Source of the DNA: Flavobacteriaceae bacterium UBA3591
Lineage (GTDB): Bacteria > Bacteroidota > Bacteroidia > Flavobacteriales > Flavobacteriaceae
Length of the DNA stretch: 64,000 bases
Assembly: GCA_002375695.1 (NCBI GenBank)
Contig: DFMO01000010.1
Span: 67,940 to 131,939 of the forward strand
Direction: 5' to 3'
The notes beneath the pieces are model-generated. The model had not been told where the DNA came from, made no database searches, and saw only the letters and a program-made list of their open reading frames with translations. Shown here in pieces: positions 34,274 through 42,693 of the stretch; within the stretch, counting starts at the first letter, position 1, and every line of letters starts with the position of its first letter. The translations under genes were made by a program, and so were the position numbers.

Positions 34274-35515
34274 ATGCTCTATTACCTATTTGAATATTTG
34301 GATACTACTTACGATTTGCCGGGGACAGGCCTATTTCGGTATATTTCATTTCGAGCTACGGCTGCCGTTGTGCTTTCGTTGTTTATAGCGACTGTCTATG
34401 GGAAAAAAATAATTCAATATTTAAGAAAAAAACAGGTTGGAGAGTCTATTCGCGATTTAGGTTTAGAAGGTCAAAACGAAAAAGCGGGTACGCCTACCAT
34501 GGGAGGGATAATTATTATTCTTGCCACTTTAATACCCACGCTTCTTTTCGCTAAACTCGAAAATATTTACGTAATACTCCTTATTGTTACTACTATCTGG
34601 ATGGGTATTATTGGGTTTATAGACGACTATATTAAAAAGTTTAAAAACGATAAAGAAGGCCTGCCTGGAAAATTTAAAGTAATAGGTCAAGTAGGATTAG
34701 GATTGTTTGTGGGTATAACAATGTATTTACATCCCAACATTGTAGTAGAACGCACCGTTCAAAACCCAGCTGCCGAAACTGAAATTGCTCGTGTTGTAGA
34801 GAAAAAAACAGCAAACACGTTTTATGTAAAAGATAAAGCGATGTTAACTACCATTCCCTTTGTAAAAGAGAATGAATTTAACTATTCCACATTAATAAGT
34901 TGGTTGGGCGATAATTACGAAAGTTACGTATGGCTAATTTTTATACCTATTGTAATTTTTATTATAACTGCTGTTTCAAACGGGGCAAACCTCACTGATG
35001 GAATTGATGGCTTGGCGGCAGGAACTTCGGCAATTATAGGGATTACCCTAGCGCTTTTTGCTTGGGTTTCGGGTAACGTAATTTTTTCAGATTACTTAAA
35101 TATTATGTACATCCCCAATACGGGTGAGATGACCATTTTTATCACTGCCTTTGTAGGGGCATTAATAGGATTTTTATGGTATAACACGTATCCCGCTCAA
35201 GTATTTATGGGCGATACAGGGAGTTTAACAATTGGAGGGATAATAGCTGTAATTGCTATTGCTGTACGTAAAGAGTTGTTGATTCCTATACTTTGTGGTG
35301 TCTTTTTAATGGAAAATCTATCGGTGGTGTTGCAGGTAAGTTGGTTTAAATACACAAAAAAGAAATTTGGTGAAGGGAAACGAATTTTTAGAATGTCTCC
35401 GCTTCATCACCACTATCAAATTAAAGGTTTTCACGAAAGCAAAATAGTTACACGGTTTTGGATTGTGGGAATATTCTTAGCAATAATAACCCTTGTAACA
35501 CTTAAAATTAGATAA
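34274..35515 (+). CDS. mraY: phospho-N-acetylmuramoyl-pentapeptide transferase
   Basis: A 413-aa polytopic inner-membrane enzyme making lipid I from UDP-MurNAc-pentapeptide and undecaprenyl phosphate. Catalytic motifs GFIDDY (114-119, Asp117-Asp118) and NLTDGIDGLA (239-248) are present, and PLHHHYQIKG lies near the C-terminus. It is about 50 residues longer than E. coli MraY because of an insertion at about 155-215 between transmembrane helices, a recurrent Bacteroidota feature. It begins 4 bp after murE and ends 1 bp before murD. Confidence 0.96.
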   Translation: MLYYLFEYLDTTYDLPGTGLFRYISFRATAAVVLSLFIATVYGKKIIQYLRKKQVGESIRDLGLEGQNEKAGTPTMGGIIIILATLIPTLLFAKLENIYVILLIVTTIWMGIIGFIDDYIKKFKNDKEGLPGKFKVIGQVGLGLFVGITMYLHPNIVVERTVQNPAAETEIARVVEKKTANTFYVKDKAMLTTIPFVKENEFNYSTLISWLGDNYESYVWLIFIPIVIFIITAVSNGANLTDGIDGLAAGTSAIIGITLALFAWVSGNVIFSDYLNIMYIPNTGEMTIFITAFVGALIGFLWYNTYPAQVFMGDTGSLTIGGIIAVIAIAVRKELLIPILCGVFLMENLSVVLQVSWFKYTKKKFGEGKRIFRMSPLHHHYQIKGFHESKIVTRFWIVGIFLAIITLVTLKIR

Positions 35516-35516
35516 G

Positions 35517-36854
35517 GTGAAACAGCGATTGGTGGTTTTAGGTGGAGGAGAAAGTGGTGTAGGCACTGCCATTTTGGCTAAGAAACAAGGGATTGAAGTA
35601 TTTGTTTCAGATGCTGGAAAAATAAAAGACGAATACAAACAAGTTCTTATAAATAATGAAATTGATTGGGAGGAAAATGGTCATTCTAGTCTAAAGGTTT
35701 TTTCTGCAACTATAGTAATGAAAAGTCCGGGAATACCCGATAAGGTATCAATTGTAGAAGAATTGGTAGCAAAAGGCATTTCGGTAATTTCTGAAATTGA
35801 GTTTGCATCAAAATTTACCGATGCAACTGTTGTAGGCATTACGGGCAGTAATGGGAAAACCACTACGGCGAGTTTAACCTATAAATTATTAAAAGATGGA
35901 GGGCTAAACGTAGCTTTAGGTGGAAATATTGGGCAGAGCTTTGCCGAATTAGTAGCAGAGCAGCCCTTCGACAATTTTGTCTTAGAATTGAGCAGTTTTC
36001 AATTAGACGGAATTAAAACTTTTGCGCCGCATATAGCTATTATAACCAATTTAAGTCCAGACCACTTAGACAGGTATAATTATAAATACGAAAACTATAT
36101 CGCGTCGAAGTTTAGGATTGTAATGAACCAAACCGCTCAAGATTATTTTATTTATGATGCCGATGATGAAGACATTCAAAATTGGGTTTCAAACAACAAA
36201 ATAAAATCACAATTGCTTCCTTTTTCACTTAAAAGAGAATGTGCGCAGGGAGCTTTTAAAAAGAATAACGAGATAATAATTAAAATTAATAATACCGAAT
36301 ATACTATGCCAATTGCAACTATAGGAATACAGGGCGAACACAATGTAAAAAACGCGATGGCTGCATCTACTGTGGCTACACTGTTAAAAATTAGAAAACA
36401 AACAATAAGAGAGAGCCTTGAAGGTTTTCAGGGTGTTGAGCACCGTTTAGAAAAAGTGCTTAAACGCAATAATGTTTTATACATAAACGACTCTAAAGCA
36501 ACGAATGTAAACGCTACATTTTTTGCGCTAGACAGTATGGAAAATCAAACGGTTTGGATTGTTGGAGGCGTAGATAAAGGCAACGATTATAGCCAGCTTT
36601 TACCATTGGTAAACGAAAAAGTTAAAGCTATTATTTGTCTTGGTGTAGACAATCAAAAAATAGTTGAAGCCTTTGGGAATGTAGTAGATTCAATTTACGA
36701 AACACAGTCTATGGTAGCAGCCGTACAATTGGCCTCAAAATTAGCCGAACAAAATAATACGGTGTTGTTATCTCCGGCCTGTGCAAGTTTCGATTTATTT
36801 GAAAACTACGAAGATAGAGGTCGTCAATTTAAAAATGCAATTAGAAATTTATAA
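35517..36854 (+). CDS. murD: UDP-N-acetylmuramoyl-L-alanine--D-glutamate ligase
   Basis: A 445-aa Mur ligase that adds D-glutamate. The N-terminal Rossmann start VVLGGGESGVG, ATP loop GSNGKTT at about 113-119, ELSSFQLD, NLSPDHLDRY and NDSKATNVNAT are all standard MurD motifs. It starts with GTG at 35517, one base after the mraY stop. Order mraY-murD-ftsW is canonical. Confidence 0.95.
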   Translation: MKQRLVVLGGGESGVGTAILAKKQGIEVFVSDAGKIKDEYKQVLINNEIDWEENGHSSLKVFSATIVMKSPGIPDKVSIVEELVAKGISVISEIEFASKFTDATVVGITGSNGKTTTASLTYKLLKDGGLNVALGGNIGQSFAELVAEQPFDNFVLELSSFQLDGIKTFAPHIAIITNLSPDHLDRYNYKYENYIASKFRIVMNQTAQDYFIYDADDEDIQNWVSNNKIKSQLLPFSLKRECAQGAFKKNNEIIIKINNTEYTMPIATIGIQGEHNVKNAMAASTVATLLKIRKQTIRESLEGFQGVEHRLEKVLKRNNVLYINDSKATNVNATFFALDSMENQTVWIVGGVDKGNDYSQLLPLVNEKVKAIICLGVDNQKIVEAFGNVVDSIYETQSMVAAVQLASKLAEQNNTVLLSPACASFDLFENYEDRGRQFKNAIRNL

Positions 36855-36873
36855 TTTTTTATTGAGGTAAAAA

Positions 36874-38064
36874 GTGAAAAACGTATTTCATTACATACAA
36901 GGTGATAAGGCAATTTGGGGGGTTGTGGCATTATTGGCACTCTTCTCTTTTTTGCCTGTTTACAGCTCCAGTAGCAATTTGGCCTACTTGTATGGAGATG
37001 GGAGTACTTTACCCTTTTTGCTCAGGCATTGTGCACATTTAGTTTTAGGCTTTCTTGTGCTTTACGGGGTTCATAAAATACCCTTCCACTATTTTAAAGG
37101 CTTATCTTTTATAGCCCTGCCCATTGTCTTTATTTTACTAATTATCACAATGGCCGAAGGTACCACCATTGATGGGGCCAATGCCAGTAGGTGGATTAGA
37201 TTGCCGTTTGTGGGAATCACATTTCAAACTTCTACTTTGGCAGGTGTAGTTTTAATGACGTACGTTGCACGGTATTTAACACGAATAAAAGATAAAACAA
37301 TAACCTTTAAGGAGTCTATTCTCCCTTTGTGGGTGCCAGTGTTTTTAATACTCGGCTTAATATTACCGGCCAACTTTTCTACTACTGCTATTTTTTTCGC
37401 AATGGTGGTAATGCTCGTATTTGTGGGAGGGTATCCTTTAAAATACTTAGGAATTGTACTAGGCGCTGGTTTACTTTTTCTTACCCTCTTTGTATTAACG
37501 GCAAAAGCTTTTCCTGGAGTGTTTCCCAACCGTGTTGACACTTGGATGAGCCGTATTGAAAACTTTAGCGACAATAAAGATACCGAAGCAGATTATCAAA
37601 TTGAAAAAGCCAAAATTGCCATAGCATCGGGTGGCATTGCAGGGCTTGGCCCGGGTAAAAGTGTTCAGAAAAATTTCTTACCGCAGTCTTCATCAGATTT
37701 TATCTATGCAATTATCGTAGAAGAATTTGGCCTAATTGGCGGTATGTTTTTAATGCTTTTATACTTGCTGCTGTTGTTTAGAATTGTAGTAGTAGCACAT
37801 AAATCTACTTCAACTTTTGGCAAATTACTGGTCGTTGGCGTTGGTTTGCCCATTGTTTTTAGGGCGATGATAAATATGGCTGTAGCTGTTGAATTATTCC
37901 CGGTTACGGGTCAAAATTTACCGTTAATTAGTAGTGGAGGTACTTCTATCTGGATGACGTGTTTGGCATTGGGAATGATTTTAAGTGTTAGCGCCAAACG
38001 TGAAGTAGCACCCAAAGAAAGCAAAGAGGAAAATCCGTTAGATATTTTAAGCGAAACAATTTAA
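36874..38064 (+). CDS. ftsW: septal peptidoglycan polymerase FtsW (SEDS family)
   Basis: A 396-aa polytopic membrane protein with about ten hydrophobic segments. SEDS motifs are present: RWIRL, the loop carrying GLGPGKSVQKNFLPQSSSDFIYAIIVEEFG (split over 252-281) and PLISSGGTS near the end. It polymerises glycan from lipid II at the septum with FtsI. The start is GTG at 36874, 19 bp after murD. The cytoplasmic tail is short and acidic. Confidence 0.95.
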   Translation: MKNVFHYIQGDKAIWGVVALLALFSFLPVYSSSSNLAYLYGDGSTLPFLLRHCAHLVLGFLVLYGVHKIPFHYFKGLSFIALPIVFILLIITMAEGTTIDGANASRWIRLPFVGITFQTSTLAGVVLMTYVARYLTRIKDKTITFKESILPLWVPVFLILGLILPANFSTTAIFFAMVVMLVFVGGYPLKYLGIVLGAGLLFLTLFVLTAKAFPGVFPNRVDTWMSRIENFSDNKDTEADYQIEKAKIAIASGGIAGLGPGKSVQKNFLPQSSSDFIYAIIVEEFGLIGGMFLMLLYLLLLFRIVVVAHKSTSTFGKLLVVGVGLPIVFRAMINMAVAVELFPVTGQNLPLISSGGTSIWMTCLALGMILSVSAKREVAPKESKEENPLDILSETI

Positions 38065-38085
38065 TTGAATAAATAAAACTTTTTT

Positions 38086-39195
38086 TTGAAACCATTAAAA
38101 ATCATCATATCGGGAGGAGGAACTGGAGGGCATATTTATCCAGCAATCGCTATTGCAGACGAATTAAAAAATCGTTTTCCAGCGGCTCAAATTCTTTTTG
38201 TAGGTGCTAAAGATAGAATGGAGATGGAAAAGGTTCCGCAGGCAGGCTATAAAATTGAAGGGCTTTGGATTTCGGGTATTCAACGCAGTTTATCCTTTCA
38301 AAATTTAGCATTTCCTTTTAAATTAATTGCAAGCTTGTTTAAATCGTATAACATCTTAAATAATTTTAAGCCCGACGTTGCAATTGGTACAGGTGGTTAT
38401 GCCAGCGCGCCTTTGTTGCGCGTAGCTGCACTTCAAAATGTTCCGTGCTTAATTCAGGAGCAAAACAGCTATGCAGGAATTACAAATAAATGGTTGAGTA
38501 GTAAGGTTCAAAAAATATGTGTCGCTTTTACGGGGATGGAAAAGTTTTTTCCTTCCGAAAAAATAAAACTTACCGGAAATCCGGTTCGGAAAGATTTAAT
38601 AGCCATTGAATCTAAAAGAAATGAAGCGCTTCAATATTTTAATTTACAAGCAAATCAAAAAACGTTGTTGGTTTTGGGTGGAAGTTTGGGTGCCGGAAAA
38701 ATCAACGAATTAATTGAAAACTCGTTGCCGTTTTTTAATGAAAAAAACCTGCAAGTACTCTGGCAATGCGGAAAATTTTACGAGTCGAAGTATAAAAATA
38801 TTAGTCAGGAAAATGTTCAAGTGCATACTTTTTTAGATAGAATGGATTTGGCGTATGCTGCTGCAGATTTTATTATTTCGAGGGCTGGAGCCTTGTCGGT
38901 TTCCGAATTATGTTTGGTAGGAAAGCCAGTTATTTTTATTCCTTCGCCTAATGTGGCCGAAGATCATCAAACCCAAAATGCCTTGGCTATTTCAGAAAAA
39001 AAAGCAGCACTTTTAATTAAGGAAAGTGAATTAAAGACAAAGTTTGAAAATGAATTTTCCGAATTAATAGATTCTGAAGCGCAGCAAAAAATGTTGTCAG
39101 CCAATATTAAAAAGTTAGCCAAACCCAATGCTACGCAGGAAATTGTAGATGAAATTATTGAATTGATTAACAGTAAAAAAACAACTAAAGCATAG
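38086..39195 (+). CDS. murG: UDP-N-acetylglucosamine--undecaprenyl-pyrophosphoryl-muramoyl-pentapeptide GlcNAc transferase
   Basis: A 369-aa GT28 enzyme converting lipid I to lipid II on the inner face of the membrane. The N-terminal glycine loop GGGTGGHIYPA is at 10-20. GTGGYASAPLL, the donor-site GGSLGAGKIN and ISRAGALSVSEL follow. The start is TTG at 38086, the only start giving the full GGGTGGH N-terminus. There is a 21-bp gap from ftsW. Confidence 0.95.
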   Translation: MKPLKIIISGGGTGGHIYPAIAIADELKNRFPAAQILFVGAKDRMEMEKVPQAGYKIEGLWISGIQRSLSFQNLAFPFKLIASLFKSYNILNNFKPDVAIGTGGYASAPLLRVAALQNVPCLIQEQNSYAGITNKWLSSKVQKICVAFTGMEKFFPSEKIKLTGNPVRKDLIAIESKRNEALQYFNLQANQKTLLVLGGSLGAGKINELIENSLPFFNEKNLQVLWQCGKFYESKYKNISQENVQVHTFLDRMDLAYAAADFIISRAGALSVSELCLVGKPVIFIPSPNVAEDHQTQNALAISEKKAALLIKESELKTKFENEFSELIDSEAQQKMLSANIKKLAKPNATQEIVDEIIELINSKKTTKA

Positions 39196-39207
39196 ATAAG
39201 TAGTACT

Positions 39208-40563
39208 TTGAGTGAAATTAAAAACATACAAACTTTTTACTTCGTAGGTATTGGCGGCATTGGGATGAGTGCGCTAGCACGGTATTTAAAAATGCAGGGA
39301 AAAAACGTTTACGGCTACGATAAAACACAAACCGAATTAACCGATGCGTTGATAGGTGAAGGGATACCGGTTGTATTTATCGACGAGGTGTCGCAAATTC
39401 AAAAAGAAGTACTTGACAACAAAAATGTTTTGGTGGTCTATACCCCGGCTATTCCTAAAAATAACCAGATCTATAACTACTTTCTCGACAACAATTTTAA
39501 ATTGCTAAAACGTGCTCAATTGTTGGGTGAAGTTTCAAAAAACACTTTGTGTTTAGCGGTTGCCGGTACGCACGGTAAAACTACTACTTCGGCAATTTTA
39601 GGACATTTACTGGCAGAATGTAATATGCCGGTAACGGCTTTTCTTGGGGGGATTGCTGAAAACTACGATTCAAATTTTATTTACCGCGGCAATGAAATTA
39701 CTGTTGTTGAAGCCGATGAATTTGACCGGTCATTCTTACAATTGCAACCAGACGTTGCTTGTATTACTTCAATAGACGCAGACCATTTAGATATCTATGG
39801 CGATGCATCGCAAATAGAGGATGCTTTTAACAGCTTTGCATCTTTAGTAGAAGATAAAAGCTGCATATTTACAAAGCAAGGCATTCCATTGCCCGGAGCA
39901 ACCGTGGCTATAAATACCGATGCAGATTATAGTGCGAAAAATATTCAGATTAAAAATGGTGCATATCATTTTGATTTAAAAACACCCGAAGGAACACTTG
40001 CAAATTTAGTGTTTCACCTTCCTGGGCATCACAATCTTTCTAATGCCATCATGGCTTTGGGTATGGCAATTAAAGCAGGCTCCCCAACCGGTTGCCTACC
40101 CAAAGCATTGGCGTCTTTTAAAGGCGTAAAACGACGATTTTCGTATAAAATAAAAAGTGAAAATTTAGTTTTAATAGACGATTACGCCCATCACCCTACA
40201 GAGCTCGATGCGCTTTACCAAGCTGTAGCAGAGATGTATCCAAGCGATAAAAAGCAAATTGTTTTTCAACCCCATTTATTTAGTAGAACTCGAGATTTTG
40301 CCGAAGGATTTGCTAAAAGTCTTTCACATTTTAACGAAGTGGTTCTGCTCGATATTTACCCTGCGAGAGAAGAACCTATTGATGGAATTGACGCTTTGTG
40401 GTTATTAAACAGAATACCGAATAACGATAAAAAACTAGTTAAAAAAGATGAATTGTACGAGGTTTTAAAAGCATCAAAATGTAGAATAAAATTGCTGGTT
40501 GGCGCAGGCGATATAGGTGCCGAAGTTAACCAATTAACAAAAAAACTAAATAATGAAACGTAG
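39208..40563 (+). CDS. murC: UDP-N-acetylmuramate--L-alanine ligase
   Basis: A 451-aa Mur ligase for the first stem-peptide residue. GIGGIGMSALA is at the N-terminus, ATP loop GTHGKTTT, EADEFDRSFL and DDYAHHPTE in the later domains are diagnostic of MurC. The start is TTG at 39208; the preceding gap is 12 bp. The 3' end overlaps ftsQ by 11 bp. Confidence 0.95.
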   Translation: MSEIKNIQTFYFVGIGGIGMSALARYLKMQGKNVYGYDKTQTELTDALIGEGIPVVFIDEVSQIQKEVLDNKNVLVVYTPAIPKNNQIYNYFLDNNFKLLKRAQLLGEVSKNTLCLAVAGTHGKTTTSAILGHLLAECNMPVTAFLGGIAENYDSNFIYRGNEITVVEADEFDRSFLQLQPDVACITSIDADHLDIYGDASQIEDAFNSFASLVEDKSCIFTKQGIPLPGATVAINTDADYSAKNIQIKNGAYHFDLKTPEGTLANLVFHLPGHHNLSNAIMALGMAIKAGSPTGCLPKALASFKGVKRRFSYKIKSENLVLIDDYAHHPTELDALYQAVAEMYPSDKKQIVFQPHLFSRTRDFAEGFAKSLSHFNEVVLLDIYPAREEPIDGIDALWLLNRIPNNDKKLVKKDELYEVLKASKCRIKLLVGAGDIGAEVNQLTKKLNNET

Positions 40564-41284
40564 TTTAGAAATAATAAAATTTATTGTTTTGCTAGGTTTA
40601 TTAGCTTTTTTGTTCAGCTTCACAAAAAAGCGAAATGAAGCTAGAAATATTAAAGATATTACGGTTGATTTTGTTGATGAAAATAGCCCGTTTATAAGCT
40701 ATAACACCGTTAATAAATTGTTGATACAAAATCATGGAAAGGTTACGACCATAGCTAAAGAAACTTTAGTTTTGAAAGAGATGGAGCAGCGTCTACTTAA
40801 AAATCCAATGGTACGCGATGCACAAGTCTATGTATCTGTAGATGGGAGGCTTGGTGCAAAAATAGAACAGCGCAAACCCGTTGGAAGAGTAGCTGCCTCG
40901 CCAGATTTTTATATAGATGCAGATGGTTTAAAAATGCCGCTGTCGCAAGTATACTCGGCAAGAGTGCCATTAGTTACTGGTAGTTCGCAAAATAATTTTA
41001 AAGAAGTAACCCCACTACTTCTAAAAATAGAAAACGATGAATTTATGAAGAAGAGTGTAATAGGAGTTCATCAAAACAATGATGGTAGTATCATTTTAAA
41101 ACTGCGAAAAACCGATTTAAAACTGCTTTTTGGGAAGCCAGAAAACATAGATAAAAAATTTCAAAATTTTAAAGCGTTTTTTAAAAAAACAAAAAAAGAT
41201 AGTACGTTGTTTGGGTACAAGATGGTAAATCTAAAATTTGATAATCAGGTTATTGCCACAAAAAAATTAAGCCATGGAAAATGA
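40553..41284 (+). CDS. ftsQ: cell division protein FtsQ
   Basis: A 243-aa bitopic protein: short cytoplasmic part, transmembrane helix about 8-23 (IKFIVLLGLLAFLFSF), POTRA-like domain (IKDITVDFVDENSPFISYNTVNKLL) and the beta domain. Position between murC and ftsA confirms it. Sequence is divergent from E. coli FtsQ, as normal for the phylum. It overlaps murC by 11 bp and ftsA by 11 bp, so the three are translationally linked. Confidence 0.92.
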   Translation: MKRSLEIIKFIVLLGLLAFLFSFTKKRNEARNIKDITVDFVDENSPFISYNTVNKLLIQNHGKVTTIAKETLVLKEMEQRLLKNPMVRDAQVYVSVDGRLGAKIEQRKPVGRVAASPDFYIDADGLKMPLSQVYSARVPLVTGSSQNNFKEVTPLLLKIENDEFMKKSVIGVHQNNDGSIILKLRKTDLKLLFGKPENIDKKFQNFKAFFKKTKKDSTLFGYKMVNLKFDNQVIATKKLSHGK

Positions 41285-42623
41285 TAATATTGCTGTAGGA
41301 TTAGATATTGGAACTACCAAAATAGTTGCGATGATTGGTAGAAAAAACGATTATGGCAAAATGGAGGTTTTGGGCATTGGTAAAGCAAAAAGCTTAGGTG
41401 TTCATAGAGGTGTGGTAAATAATATTACCCAAACTATTCAATCTATTCAACAAGCAGTACAAGATGCCGAAACTTCGTCTGGAATGAAAATTCAGGAAGT
41501 TGTAGTGGGTATTGCAGGACAACACATTAGAAGCTTACAGCACAGTGATTACATAACGCGAACCAATGGCGAAGATGTAATAAAAGAAGAAGATATAGAC
41601 CGTTTGTGTAACCAGGTTCATAAACTTGTTATGCTTCCTGGCGAAGAAATTTTACATGTTTTACCACAAGATTTTAAAGTTGATGGCCAAGCAGAAATTA
41701 AAGAGCCCATTGGGATGTACGGGGCGCGGCTTGAAGCAAATTTTCACGTTGTTGTTGGGCAAGTATCTTCAATTCGCAATGTAGGAAGATGCATTAAGAG
41801 TGCTGGTTTAGAACTTTCGGCAATCACTTTAGAGCCGTTAGCATCGGCAAAGGCAGTTTTAAGCCAAGAAGAAAAAGAAGCCGGCGTTGCGCTTATCGAT
41901 ATAGGGGGCGGAACAACAGATTTGGCAATTTTTAAAGACGGAATTATTCGTCATACAGCTGTAATTCCTTTTGGAGGAAATGTAATTACAGAAGATATAA
42001 AAGAAGGGTGTTCTATTATTGAGAAACAAGCCGAACTTCTAAAAATTAAATTTGGTTCGGCGTGGCCGGGCGAAAATAAAGACAACGAGATTGTTTCTAT
42101 CCCAGGTTTACGCGGCAGAGAACCTAAAGAAATAAGTTTAAAAAACCTATCAAAAATAATTCACGCTCGTGTTATCGAAATTGTAGAACAAGTTTTTATG
42201 GAAATTAAAAACTACGGGCATGAAGAACAAAAGAAAAAATTAATTGCTGGTATTGTACTCACCGGGGGTGGGGCGCAACTTCAGCATATAAAACAACTTG
42301 TAGAATACATTACAGGCATGGATACCCGAATTGGTTATCCTAACGAACATTTGGCGGGCGATAGCGATGCAGAAACCACAAGCCCAATGTATGCTACTGC
42401 TGTAGGTTTGGTTTTAAATAGCTTGGAAAGTAAAGAAAAATCTTCGTTGATGAAAAGATTTCCAACCGAAGAAGAAATTGCAACTGAGCAACCACAGGCT
42501 GAAACAGAGAACGATGAAACAACCGATGAGGAAACCGAAGTTGTAAAAGAAGAGAAAAGATCTAAACGATTTTTTGACCGTTGGGCCGAAAAGTTTAAAG
42601 AATTTTTAGACAACGCAGAGTAA
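41274..42623 (+). CDS. ftsA: cell division protein FtsA
   Basis: A 449-aa actin-like ATPase that tethers FtsZ to the membrane. GLDIGTTKIVAMIG (phosphate 1), LIDIGGGTTDLAIF (phosphate 2) and IVLTGGGAQL (adenosine) are visible. A variable acidic linker precedes the C-terminal amphipathic membrane-targeting helix RFFDRWAEKFKEFLDN. It overlaps ftsQ by 11 bp; ftsZ follows after 70 bp. Confidence 0.96.
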   Translation: MENDNIAVGLDIGTTKIVAMIGRKNDYGKMEVLGIGKAKSLGVHRGVVNNITQTIQSIQQAVQDAETSSGMKIQEVVVGIAGQHIRSLQHSDYITRTNGEDVIKEEDIDRLCNQVHKLVMLPGEEILHVLPQDFKVDGQAEIKEPIGMYGARLEANFHVVVGQVSSIRNVGRCIKSAGLELSAITLEPLASAKAVLSQEEKEAGVALIDIGGGTTDLAIFKDGIIRHTAVIPFGGNVITEDIKEGCSIIEKQAELLKIKFGSAWPGENKDNEIVSIPGLRGREPKEISLKNLSKIIHARVIEIVEQVFMEIKNYGHEEQKKKLIAGIVLTGGGAQLQHIKQLVEYITGMDTRIGYPNEHLAGDSDAETTSPMYATAVGLVLNSLESKEKSSLMKRFPTEEEIATEQPQAETENDETTDEETEVVKEEKRSKRFFDRWAEKFKEFLDNAE

Positions 42624-42693
42624 AATATTATTCGAATAAATAATTGGTCTGAAAGAGAAAAAGAAATAAAAAATTGCATTAAAAAATAATATT

